DNA of 21,767 bases from DATKWD01 sp035529695 (GTDB lineage: Bacteria > Actinomycetota > Acidimicrobiia > Acidimicrobiales > Salinilacustritrichaceae): the NCBI GenBank assembly GCA_035529695.1, contig DATKWD010000149.1, forward strand, positions 1 through 21,767, given 5' to 3'. The notes under the pieces were generated by a model. The model saw only the letters and a list, made by a program, of their open reading frames with translations, was not told the DNA's origin and did not search any database. The translations under genes and the position numbers were made by a program. Below, piece after piece: positions 1-8,005 of the stretch; the first letter of the stretch is position 1, and every line of letters starts with the position of its first letter.

Positions 1-1452
1 GATGAGGCGCACGGTGTCGAAGCTCATCGGGATCTTGAAGCGGCTGGTCACTCGGAAGAAGCCCAACCACAGCTGCGCGGTGGTGCGCTCGTACCACTCG
101 GAGTGTTTGCTCCGGGCCGCCACCAGCGCCTCCCAGAACACCTCTTCGACCGCCTTGATCACCCGGTCGGTGTCGATGGGCGGCAGCGGCTCGAGCAGGG
201 TCAGTGAGAGCCGGGCCATGCCTTCGAGGTCTTCGTGTTCCATCAGGTTGAAGATCTGGCGCATCGCCGAACGACGCGATGCCGGCAACGAGCCCATGGC
301 CCCGAAGTCGATGAAGACCAGCTGGTTGTCGCGCTGCACGATGATGTTCGCCGGGTGCGGATCGCCGTGGAAGAACGTGCTGTCCCACAGGCCCCAGTGG
401 CTCACCCAGATCATCCGTTTGGCGACCTCGGCGGGGTCGATGTTCAGCTCTGCCATCCGGGCCAGCGCCTCGCGGTCGTCGTTCTCGACCGCGGCGAGCA
501 GTTCGAAGAGCCACACCCCCGACACGAACTCCTCGACGATGACGTCCTCGCCGCACAGGTCCGAGAACAGCTTCGGAGCGGTGAAGTAGCGACGTCGGGC
601 CTTCTTGGCGCGCCGCCGGAAGATCTCCTGGAAGCGGGCCTCCTTGTAGAAGTCGAGCTCTTCGAGCAGCGACAGGCGGACCTCCGACAGCACGTTCTCG
701 CTGAACCCGGGCCGCAGCAACGTCAGCGCCTCGGCGACCGACGAGACCCAACCGAGCACCCGTAGATCGGCGGTGATCTGGCGACCCACGTCGGGCCGGC
801 GCACCTTGACCGCCACCCGTTCACCGCTGTGGAGCACCGCTTGGTAGACACACGCGATCGACCCCGAACCGACCGGCGTGGGGTCGAAGACCGCGTACGT
901 CTCGGCGAGCGGCTTGCCGGTGACCCGCTCGATGGCCTCGATCGCCTGCTCGACCGGGAAGGGGTCGACCTGATCGAGCAGCGACGTCAGCTCTTCGCAG
1001 TACTCCTGGGGCAGCAGATCGGCCCGGACCGATGCCTGTTGGCCCAACTTGATGAACGACCCGCCGATGCGAGAGATGGTCTCGCGCAGCCGCACCGCCC
1101 GACGACGGGTCGAGTCGCGGCCCCGGAGCTTGTCGCCGATGACGCCGAGGGTGAACACCGCGATGCACCACAGCCAGACCATCGCCCGCGCGATCGTCAA
1201 CACGACTCCGGCCCGGTACTGCGAGGTCACCCGCAGGGTGCGCGGCGCGATCTCCGAGACCGCCGTCGCGGTGAGCGGCGGCCGGCGGGGCATGGTGAAC
1301 AAGACCTCGTCGGCCTCGATCATCTCGGCATCGACGTCGGGCGCGTCGTAGAACGCCGGAACCGAAGCCACCGTCGCTGCGGACCCGTGGTGCACGCGCC
1401 ACCGCTCGGCACCGTCGCGCACCGCGGCCCGCTGGTCTTCGCGACGAGTCAA
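1..1452 (-). CDS. UbiB/AarF (ABC1) family kinase-like protein, C-terminus cut by window edge
   Basis: The minus-strand frame is open from 1452 to the left edge, giving 484 residues without the C-terminus. Visible family motifs are GGSFIKLGQQ (K135-Q138; KxGQ signature of ABC1 proteins), a small-residue loop GSGSIACVYQA, VAVKV with the ATP-contacting Lys at K216, FFHGDPHPAN with D364, and the metal-binding FIDFG (D382). A hydrophobic stretch near residues 83-105 could be a membrane segment. Known members are atypical kinase/ATPase proteins acting on isoprenoid or quinone lipid metabolism at the membrane; the substrate here cannot be read from sequence. No ATG is available. I chose TTG at 1452 because AGGTAGG lies just before it; GTG at 1422 is an alternative. 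The start lies 4 nt after the stop of the preceding gene, so the two are probably cotranscribed. The family call is firm; the exact role is not. Confidence 0.93.
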   Translation of the reverse strand, partial: MTRREDQRAAVRDGAERWRVHHGSAATVASVPAFYDAPDVDAEMIEADEVLFTMPRRPPLTATAVSEIAPRTLRVTSQYRAGVVLTIARAMVWLWCIAVFTLGVIGDKLRGRDSTRRRAVRLRETISRIGGSFIKLGQQASVRADLLPQEYCEELTSLLDQVDPFPVEQAIEAIERVTGKPLAETYAVFDPTPVGSGSIACVYQAVLHSGERVAVKVRRPDVGRQITADLRVLGWVSSVAEALTLLRPGFSENVLSEVRLSLLEELDFYKEARFQEIFRRRAKKARRRYFTAPKLFSDLCGEDVIVEEFVSGVWLFELLAAVENDDREALARMAELNIDPAEVAKRMIWVSHWGLWDSTFFHGDPHPANIIVQRDNQLVFIDFGAMGSLPASRRSAMRQIFNLMEHEDLEGMARLSLTLLEPLPPIDTDRVIKAVEEVFWEALVAARSKHSEWYERTTAQLWLGFFRVTSRFKIPMSFDTVRLI

Positions 1453-1456
1453 TGAC

Positions 1457-1843
1457 CTACCTGAGGGCTCTCGCCGCGCTCCGTGTCGATCGACGGGCGA
1501 TCCGGCGCACCGACCTGGGCGAGCCGGCGCGCATGAGATCGATCGGCAGCGCTGCCAGGGTTCCGGCACTGGCCGCCATGCCCTTGGCCATGTTGGGCAT
1601 CAGGTCGATGACCGCGCCGTCGCGTTCGCGCCGGGCCGACTTGCGCCGCGACTTGTCGTAGCGGCGCAGCCCCTTGTCGGCGGCCTTGGCGGTGCGCCGT
1701 GAGGCTCGGTAGAGGTTGCGTTCCATCTGGTCGGCGTCGTCGAGCCGCGGCTTGCGCTTGGCGCTCTTGTTGCCCGTGATCTCGATCAGCACGGGCGGGC
1801 CGAGGACCCAGCTGCGGCCCGTGCCGGGCGTGTCGGCGGGCAT
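1457..1843 (-). CDS. small basic protein of unknown function
   Basis: Encodes 128 residues. The N-terminal part (to about residue 30) contains a beta-like stretch VLIEITG. Residues 28-75 are rich in Lys and Arg with a helical pattern, and a mildly hydrophobic stretch (LMPNMAKGMAASAGTLAALP) follows before a second Arg-rich tail. There is no signal peptide or catalytic motif. The ATG overlaps the stop of the upstream gene by 1 nt (TGATG), which implies coupled translation with the acidic partner. Opposite charge and tight coupling suggest that the two products may bind each other; this is inference. From memory it resembles the small DUF6312-type proteins of actinobacteria, which I cannot verify. 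It is placed between a lipid-type export cluster and a UbiB-like kinase gene. Confidence 0.75.
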   Translation of the reverse strand: MPADTPGTGRSWVLGPPVLIEITGNKSAKRKPRLDDADQMERNLYRASRRTAKAADKGLRRYDKSRRKSARRERDGAVIDLMPNMAKGMAASAGTLAALPIDLMRAGSPRSVRRIARRSTRSAARALR

Positions 1844-2151
1844 CAGAACGGAAGCTCGATCGTGCGGCGGCGCGACTTGGGCTTGCGCTCGTAGATCAGG
1901 ACGATGGGGACGAGCGACGAGTCGGCCAGTTCGTCGCCGAGCTCGTCGATCACGTCGTCGAGCACGTCGACCACCTCGTCGACGAGCTTGCCCTCGCCTC
2001 GCTTGAGCGCCTTGACGTGCTTGCGAGCCACCTTGCCCAGGTCGACGATCACCGGGGTGATGACCTCGACTTCGTCGAGGGCCTCGTCGGACTCGTCGGA
2101 CCCGCCGGCGGGTGCGGTGTCGGCGGCGACGCTGTCGGAGTCAATGGACAT
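1843..2151 (-). CDS. small acidic protein of unknown function
   Basis: Encodes 102 residues from ATG at 2151. GAGGAG lies 8 nt upstream of that ATG, whereas the in-frame GTG at 2160 directly abuts the purine run and is the poorer start. The N-terminal ~25 residues are low-complexity Ser/Asp/Glu/Ala. Then come PVIVDLGKVARKHVKALKRG, an amphipathic acidic helix region (VDEVVDVLDDVIDELGDELA) and a strand-like LVPIVLIYERK ending in a basic tail. It has no membrane segment or signal peptide. From memory the VDLGK...LKRGEGKL...VPIVLIY pattern matches small DUF6200-type proteins, which is not verified. It starts 49 nt after the stop of the FtsX permease and overlaps the next gene by 1 nt, so it may be the distal part of the same transcript. 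Confidence 0.78.
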   Translation of the reverse strand: MSIDSDSVAADTAPAGGSDESDEALDEVEVITPVIVDLGKVARKHVKALKRGEGKLVDEVVDVLDDVIDELGDELADSSLVPIVLIYERKPKSRRRTIELPF

Positions 2152-2200
2152 GGGCCTCACTCCTCGTCAATGGAATCAATGGGTTGTCAGGGGCCAGAGA

Positions 2201-4603
2201 CTACTCGTAGGCGATCGCGTCGCGGACGCTGAGTCGGGAGGCGCCGCGAGCGGGAAGCCAACTCGACACGATGGCCACCACCACGGCCATGGCGAGCCAC
2301 AACGCCACCCCGATCGGAGCGAATCGGAACTCGAGCGGGACCTTGATGAAGCTCACCCCCACCGACTGCGCCATCACCCAGCCCATCGGCACGGCCATCA
2401 GTGATCCCAACGCCCAGCTGAGCCCGGCCACGGTGAGCCCCTCGACCAGCACGATCGACAGCACCGTGCCGCCGGTGGCCCCGACCGACCGCACCATCCC
2501 GAACTCGGTGGTGCGTTCGAGCACGTTGAGGCTCATGGTGCCCAGCAGACCGAGCCCGCCCACGAGCGCGAACACCACGGCCATCGCCGAGAGCATCAGC
2601 AGGATCGGGGTGGTGAGCCGCTCGACCTGGGCCCGCATCGCCGAGCGGGTGTCGACGGCCCTGACCGGGATCTGTGAGGCGCCCAGCGAGGCCTCGACCC
2701 GGGCCGCGAGGTCGACCTGGGCGGCCGCGTCGTGCGCGGTGCCCGACACGACCAGCCGGTTGACCAGCCCTGTCGATCCGAGGCCCGCGTCGAGCTGTTC
2801 GTACGGCGCATAGACGATCGGCGCCGACGGCCGGGGCTCACCGGGGGCGATGAGCTGGGTCGTCGAGATGCCCACCACCTCACGCGTCACCTCGGTGTCG
2901 CCGATGCGAAGGGTGATGTCGTCGCCGACCGAGAGGCCCGGTTCGTTGGCTCGCACGTCGACATTGACCACGACCCCTTCGTCGTCGGCTTCGAGGTAGC
3001 GGCCCGCGACCATGGTCGCGTCGATGAACGCACTGTCGGGCGGAACGCCGAACACGATGGTCTGCGCGCCCGATTCACCGCCGTCGGGTCGGACCACGCT
3101 CGACGGGACGATCAGCCAGCCTTCGACGTCGGCGAGTTCGTCGGTGGAGGCGACCGCACGCTCGACGTCGGCGAACGGCTCGGGCCCCTGGAGGTCGACG
3201 GTCACGTCTTGTTGCCAGTAGGCCTCGATCGAGTCGACGGTCTCGAACAACGAACTGCGCAGGGTCATCACCGTGACGAGGATGGCGCCGCCCAGTGAAA
3301 GCGCGACGACGGTCAGCGCCAGGCGGGCCTTGCGGCGAAAGGTGTTGCGGGCGGCGTAGCGCAGCGAGGTCGGGAGGCGGCCGAGCCGGGCCAGCGCCCG
3401 GTCGATCCTGCTGGTGCCGAACACTCCCGATTCGGACCCGCGGATCGCTTCGGCCACGGTGGCTCGCGTGCCCGAGAGGATCGGTCCGAGCGCGGCGAGC
3501 AGCGGCACCGCGAGTCCGACCGACAGCATCACGATCCAGACCCACGCGGGAGCGGCGAACCGGTGGACGTCGATGTTGAGCAGGGCGCCGAGTTGGTTGG
3601 TCAGGAGCCGCCCCGCGAGGGCGCCCGCCGGCACCGCGACGAGCAATGACAGGACCGCAAGAGCACCGATGGTGAGGAGATACAGCGTGAGGACATCGCG
3701 TCGCGAGGCCCCGACCGCCTTCATCACGCCGATCTGCGATCGCTGGCGGGCCAGCATCGCCGACACGGTGTTGAAGATGAGGAACGCCGACAGCACCAAC
3801 GACAACAGGCCCAGCGCACCCAGGATGAGCAGGAGCGACGACACCACGTTGTCGAGCACGTGCTCACCCGGTGGCGGGATCGTGATGCCGTTGACCGCAA
3901 AGCCCTCGGCGGCCACCTCGTCGGCGGCCTGCTGGGCGACGTCGGCGATGTGAGCTTCGTCCAGCGGGTCGTCGGCGACCGTGAAGACGATCTCGTTGAA
4001 GGCGAGCGTCTGGCCCATCTGTTGCCACGTGTCGTCCGTGACGTAGGCGAACACGACCTGGTCGACGAGCTTGCCCGACACGACGGTGAGGTCGTAGGCG
4101 GTGCCCGACACGGCCAGCTCGTGCGATCCCCCCGTCGGGTCGACCACGGTGGCGGTGTCACCGATCGCCAGCCCCGACGCGTCCAGCGACGACCGTTCGA
4201 GCGCGATCGTGCCGGGCGGCGGTGGCCACGACCCGTCCTCGGGACGAATCCGATCGATGGCCTGGCCGCCGAGGAAGTCGGGCTGGATCACGACGCGCAG
4301 CGGTCGGAGCTCGTCGCCGACCTGGATCCGTCCGAACGCCACCTGCCGGCCGACCGCGCCCGCAGTGTCGTCGCGGACGTCGACGAGTTCGACCGCGTCG
4401 GTGTCGGCCCCTTCGGTGAGGATCGTGGCGCTCGACGGGTTGATGGCCGCGATCTCGGCGTCGAGATTCGAGGTGAAGATCGCCCGGGCGAACAGGGTGG
4501 TGCTCAGCCCGGTGAGGCCGATGGCCAGTGCGGCAACGACCAGGACGGTGCGGGCCTTGTTGCCCAGCAGCTCGCGGACGACCTTGCTGGACCGGGCGCT
4601 CAC
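2201..4603 (-). CDS. FtsX/MacB-type ABC transporter permease, two-unit form
   Basis: Encodes 800 residues with two FtsX-like units in one chain. TM1 is about residues 18-42, followed by an extracytoplasmic domain to about 250, then TMs near 253-284, 303-333 and 351-378. The second unit has a TM near 427-448, another extracytoplasmic domain, and three C-terminal TMs from about residue 672. Two cytoplasmic coupling loops typical of the family are visible: IGVMKAVGASRRDVL (291-305) and a second copy, FGMVRSVGATGGTVL, in the C-terminal unit. Members of this family use ATP hydrolysis in a partner protein to move lipoproteins, lipids, peptides or drugs from the membrane, or to work as mechanotransmitters. 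The start is GTG at 4603, which overlaps the stop of the ATPase gene as GTGA. That gene is the obvious partner. The substrate is unknown; an acylated product of the upstream enzymes is the natural guess. Confidence 0.92.
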   Translation of the reverse strand: MSARSSKVVRELLGNKARTVLVVAALAIGLTGLSTTLFARAIFTSNLDAEIAAINPSSATILTEGADTDAVELVDVRDDTAGAVGRQVAFGRIQVGDELRPLRVVIQPDFLGGQAIDRIRPEDGSWPPPPGTIALERSSLDASGLAIGDTATVVDPTGGSHELAVSGTAYDLTVVSGKLVDQVVFAYVTDDTWQQMGQTLAFNEIVFTVADDPLDEAHIADVAQQAADEVAAEGFAVNGITIPPPGEHVLDNVVSSLLLILGALGLLSLVLSAFLIFNTVSAMLARQRSQIGVMKAVGASRRDVLTLYLLTIGALAVLSLLVAVPAGALAGRLLTNQLGALLNIDVHRFAAPAWVWIVMLSVGLAVPLLAALGPILSGTRATVAEAIRGSESGVFGTSRIDRALARLGRLPTSLRYAARNTFRRKARLALTVVALSLGGAILVTVMTLRSSLFETVDSIEAYWQQDVTVDLQGPEPFADVERAVASTDELADVEGWLIVPSSVVRPDGGESGAQTIVFGVPPDSAFIDATMVAGRYLEADDEGVVVNVDVRANEPGLSVGDDITLRIGDTEVTREVVGISTTQLIAPGEPRPSAPIVYAPYEQLDAGLGSTGLVNRLVVSGTAHDAAAQVDLAARVEASLGASQIPVRAVDTRSAMRAQVERLTTPILLMLSAMAVVFALVGGLGLLGTMSLNVLERTTEFGMVRSVGATGGTVLSIVLVEGLTVAGLSWALGSLMAVPMGWVMAQSVGVSFIKVPLEFRFAPIGVALWLAMAVVVAIVSSWLPARGASRLSVRDAIAYE

Positions 4604-6132
4604 CCGGCGGCCGCCTCGGCGACCAGCAGGGCGATGTGGGTGTCGGACAGGCCGGCGTGACCGACCAGCTGGTCGTGGACCGAGGCCGGAATCGACGCGA
4701 GCGTGGTGCCGTCGGTTTCGTCGGGTGCAGCGCGCAGCGAGGCGATGGCGAGGCCGTCGCGACTGAGGCCGGCACCTCCGAAGTGTTGACCCGGTGGATA
4801 GCGGAATGCGATCTCGCCGCCGTCGGCCAGGCGCTCGACGGCGCCACTCACCACGACCCAGAAGTGATCGGCAGCGGCACCGGCCTCGACGATCGGGTCG
4901 CCGGCCGCGAACGCCGACGCTTCGACCTCGTCGCGGAGGTCGGCGAGGTCGGCCTCGACCGCGGCCGGCATGACCTGGCGGATCGTGGCCGCGGTCGTGC
5001 GCTGCCGCATGACCCGGGCGATGGAGTCGTGGGTCAGCTCGTTGTCGGCCACCAGATGCCCGAACACCGCGGCGTCGAGGGCGAGCAGCGAGGCGCCGGC
5101 ACCCCCACCCCCGCTGTCGCCGGACGCGACGCGGACCGTGGCGCTGCGCGGCGCCGAGTCGAGGAGGCCCTGCTCGCCGAAGTACTGGCCCGGGCCGAGC
5201 CGGGCCACGACGTCGGTGGTGCCGTCGCTGCGCGTGCGGACGACCTCGAGCTCGCCGGTCACGACGATGTAGAAGCGGTCGGCGAGGTCGCCCTGGTCGA
5301 AGACGGTGGCACCCGCCTCGAGCACCTGTGGTTCGAGGCGGGTGCTCACCTCGGACAGCTCGGCGTCGGAGATGCCGGCCAGCGCGGTGCGGACGTGCGA
5401 CTCGACCACTTCACCGTCGACGATCAACACGACGCGTGAGGCTCGGGCGGCGAGGTCGTTGTCGTGGGTGACCATCAGGATCGTCTTGCCCACCGCAACC
5501 AGTTCTTCGAACAACTGGAAGATCGTGTCGGCGGTTCGCGAGTCGAGGCTCCCGGTCGGTTCGTCGGCGACGATCAGCGCCGGGTCGTTGGCCAGTGCCC
5601 GGGCGATGGCGACCCGCTGCTGCTGACCTCCCGAGACGGCCGAGGGGAACTTGTCGGCGTGCTGGTGCATCTCGACCCGTTCGAGCAGGGCGATGGCGCG
5701 GTCGCGTCGCTCGGCGGGCGACCCGCGTCTCGCGAACTCCATGGGCAGCATCACGTTCTCGACCAGGGTCAGGGTCGGCAGCAGCTGGAAGAACTGGAAG
5801 ATCACCCCGAGGTTGCTGCCACGCCACCGGGCGATGGCGTTCTCGTCGAGCGTGTGGATCGCGCTGCCCGCCACGTGGACCTCGCCGCTGGTCGGCCGGT
5901 CGATCCCGGCGATCGCGTTGATGAGCGTCGACTTCCCACTGCCCGACTTGCCGATCACCGCCACGAACTCGCCCGCGTCGACCTCGAGGTCGACGCCGCG
6001 CAGCGCGACGAATGCACCGGCCGGGGTGTCGTAGGCCTTGACGACATCACGAAGATCGACCAGGTGGGTCGCGGGCACGTCGGGAATCGGGCTGCCGGGA
6101 TTCGGGCTGTCAGGCATCGGGGTGTCGGGCAT
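4600..6132 (-). CDS. ABC transporter ATPase fused to two cyclic-nucleotide-binding-type domains
   Basis: Encodes 510 residues. Residues 22-243 form a MacB/LolD-type ATPase: Walker A GKSGSGKS (61-68), signature VSGGQQQRV from 166, Walker B IVADEP (D190, E191) and H-loop H223. Residues ~253-375 are a CNB domain whose phosphate-binding cassette is intact: FGEQGLLDSAPRSATV, with E320 and R329. A second CNB-like domain covers ~390-500, but its cassette reads FGGAGLSRDGLAIASLRA and lacks both the Glu and the Arg, so it probably does not bind cyclic nucleotide. MacB-type ATPases are normally ~220-250 residues, so the tail roughly doubles the protein. It pairs with the overlapping FtsX permease downstream, and its start overlaps the ligase stop as TGATG. 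Ligand control of export is inferred. The N-terminal ~20 residues are a repetitive Pro/Asp/Ser segment, and an internal ATG at codon 6 is an alternative start. Confidence 0.93.
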   Translation of the reverse strand: MPDTPMPDSPNPGSPIPDVPATHLVDLRDVVKAYDTPAGAFVALRGVDLEVDAGEFVAVIGKSGSGKSTLINAIAGIDRPTSGEVHVAGSAIHTLDENAIARWRGSNLGVIFQFFQLLPTLTLVENVMLPMEFARRGSPAERRDRAIALLERVEMHQHADKFPSAVSGGQQQRVAIARALANDPALIVADEPTGSLDSRTADTIFQLFEELVAVGKTILMVTHDNDLAARASRVVLIVDGEVVESHVRTALAGISDAELSEVSTRLEPQVLEAGATVFDQGDLADRFYIVVTGELEVVRTRSDGTTDVVARLGPGQYFGEQGLLDSAPRSATVRVASGDSGGGGAGASLLALDAAVFGHLVADNELTHDSIARVMRQRTTAATIRQVMPAAVEADLADLRDEVEASAFAAGDPIVEAGAAADHFWVVVSGAVERLADGGEIAFRYPPGQHFGGAGLSRDGLAIASLRAAPDETDGTTLASIPASVHDQLVGHAGLSDTHIALLVAEAAAG

Positions 6133-7763
6133 CAGCGTGCGGTGCTCGAGATCGGGCGGTCGGGGTAGACGATCGAGTCGTTGAGCGTGCCGTCGACGTA
6201 GCGCTGCCTGAGCGCCCCGCGTTGCAGCTTGCCGTTGTAGGTCATCGGGATCGTCTTGGGTTCGACCAGGTGCACCCGGGCCGGTCGGAACCCGAACCGG
6301 TCGGAGACCGCGTTGGTGATCGCGATCACGCAGGTCTTGCGTTCGGCGTCGTCGGCCATCTGGTCGGGGCGGATCTCGGCCAGCACGGTCACCTGCTCAC
6401 CCTCGACCCCGCCGTGGTCGACTCCGATCGCCGCGCTGTAGCGAACGCCGTCGATGGCGTTGGCGACCTCTTCGACCTCCTGGGGGTACACGGTCTGGCC
6501 GGCTTGGATGATCACGTCCTTGGCGCGGCTGAGGATGTAGAGGTAGCCGTCGTCGTCGAGCATGCCGATGTCGCCGGTGCGGATGGTGTCGGGGTCGACT
6601 TTGAGCGTCGCGGTCGCCTCGGGGTTGCCGAAGTACCCGATCGTTGCCGCCGGCGTGGTGACCACGATGTGGCCTTCGACGCCGGCGGGAAGCGGTTGGT
6701 CGGCGTCGTCGACGATCCGGACGACGACGTCGGGGAAGGGACGTCCGACCGACACGGCGCCGCGAGGGTCGATCCGGTTGGGGGTCGACGGCTTCCACAT
6801 GCTCACCCCGACCGTCGCCTCGGCGAGTCCGTAGGCCGCAACCATGACATCGCGCAGGCCGAAGACCTCGTGGAACTCCTCGACGGTCGAGGCGCGCACC
6901 GGCTCGGCCGCATTGAGTGCGACGCGGAGAGAACTGAGGTCGTAGTCGTCAGCGGCGCCCGAACGGGCCGCAGCGCGGAGGCAGAGGCGGTAGCCGAAGT
7001 CGGGTGAAGCGGTGAAGGTGCAGGCGTGGCGGCTGATGGTCTCGAGCCAGGGACGGGGGTCGGCCATCTGGGTCGGGAGCAGGTGGAGCGGTGCTGCGAG
7101 GAAGAACGGAACCATCGTCATGACGATCAGTCCCAGGTCGTGCGAGACGGGGAGCCAGCTTGCGAACCGGTCGGCCGGGGTGATCTCCATGCCCTCGATC
7201 ATCTGGCCGACGTTCGTGAGCAGGTTGGCGTGGGTGAGCTGGACGCCCTTCGGGTCGCCGGTGCTGCCCGAGGTGTACTGGATGAATGCCACGTCTTCGG
7301 GTCCGACAGTGGGGAACTCGGGCGGTCCGGAGGTGGGGTCGCTGCGCTGATCGGTGGTGAGGACGTGCACGTCGGCGTTGTCGGATTCGTCGAGCAGGCT
7401 CGCCGCCGGCATCGACGGGTCGACGACGACGACCTGGGCGCCGCAGATCTCGGCCATCTCGACCGCCCGGGTCGCGGTGCTCCCCGCGAACACGGGTACT
7501 GCGATGCCACCGGCGAGTTGGGTTCCGTAGAACGCGGTGAAGAACTCGTGGCCGTTGGGGAGCGCCATCACGACCCGGTCGCCGTGGCCGACACCGGTCT
7601 CGACGAGCATCGCAGCGAACCCCTCGATGTCGGACCAGAGACCACCGAACGTCCGTGGATCACCGTTGAAGGAGTAGGCGGTCAGCTCGGCATCGGCGGT
7701 GCCGCGCCTCGCCATCATCTCGACCAGGGTGGCTGGGGCGCCGGTGTCCTCCCAGTTCGTCAT
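6132..7763 (-). CDS. fatty-acyl-AMP ligase-like adenylate-forming enzyme
   Basis: Encodes 543 residues of the ANL superfamily. It carries the P-loop YTSGSTGDPKG (163-173), ASWLPVSHDLGLI (201-213, close to the FAAL pattern SWLPxxHDMGLI), LNAAEPVR (283-290, as in FAAL NGAEPVR), the A5 motif AAYGLAEAT (309-317), the TGD motif RTGDIG (395-400), and the C-terminal catalytic Lys in TYNGKLQRG (K512). These favour a FAAL that forms acyl-AMP and loads an ACP over a classic acyl-CoA synthetase, but I cannot confirm the FAAL-specific insertion by eye. The ATG at 7763 overlaps the stop of the ACP gene by 4 nt (ATGA), which makes that ACP the likely acceptor. Its own stop overlaps the start of the ABC ATPase gene. 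The acyl chain it activates is unknown. Confidence 0.92.
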   Translation of the reverse strand: MTNWEDTGAPATLVEMMARRGTADAELTAYSFNGDPRTFGGLWSDIEGFAAMLVETGVGHGDRVVMALPNGHEFFTAFYGTQLAGGIAVPVFAGSTATRAVEMAEICGAQVVVVDPSMPAASLLDESDNADVHVLTTDQRSDPTSGPPEFPTVGPEDVAFIQYTSGSTGDPKGVQLTHANLLTNVGQMIEGMEITPADRFASWLPVSHDLGLIVMTMVPFFLAAPLHLLPTQMADPRPWLETISRHACTFTASPDFGYRLCLRAAARSGAADDYDLSSLRVALNAAEPVRASTVEEFHEVFGLRDVMVAAYGLAEATVGVSMWKPSTPNRIDPRGAVSVGRPFPDVVVRIVDDADQPLPAGVEGHIVVTTPAATIGYFGNPEATATLKVDPDTIRTGDIGMLDDDGYLYILSRAKDVIIQAGQTVYPQEVEEVANAIDGVRYSAAIGVDHGGVEGEQVTVLAEIRPDQMADDAERKTCVIAITNAVSDRFGFRPARVHLVEPKTIPMTYNGKLQRGALRQRYVDGTLNDSIVYPDRPISSTAR

Positions 7764-8005
7764 GATCCGACCAGCGATGTCACCAGGTCGACGAGATCGC
7801 CGACGGTTCGCACCGCCCCGGCGGCCTCCTCGGTGATGAAGATGCCGTGATCTTCCTCGAGCACCGCGGCGATGTTCATCAGGTCGAACGAGTCGGCGTC
7901 GAGGTCCTCGGCGAGGCGGTCGTCGAGCGAGACGGTCTCGCGGCCCAGTTGGAGCTCGACGGCCAGGCGGACCGATGCCGCGGGGTCGGGCGCGCCGGCG
8001 CTCAT
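7760..8005 (-). CDS. acyl carrier protein
   Basis: Encodes 81 residues, the usual ACP length, and acidic. The core EDLDADSFDLMNIAAVLEE contains the DSF variant of the DSL motif; Ser39 is the expected 4'-phosphopantetheine attachment site. The flanks (LDDRLAEDL before and ITEEAAGAVRTVGDLVDLV after) fit helices I and III-IV of the fold. ATG at 8005 overlaps the acyltransferase stop as ATGA, and the stop overlaps the ligase ATG in the same way. It is therefore very probably the dedicated carrier between the ligase and the condensation-fold enzyme. The frame stays open upstream of this ATG, but that extension only shadows the acyltransferase gene. Confidence 0.92.
   Translation of the reverse strand: MSAGAPDPAASVRLAVELQLGRETVSLDDRLAEDLDADSFDLMNIAAVLEEDHGIFITEEAAGAVRTVGDLVDLVTSLVGS

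Noticed and set aside
2141..2183. Three copies of TCAATGG around the start of the small acidic gene (2141, 2167, 2176)
   Set aside because: The unit is short, the spacing is irregular and one copy lies inside the coding sequence, so chance is likely; no known regulator site matches.
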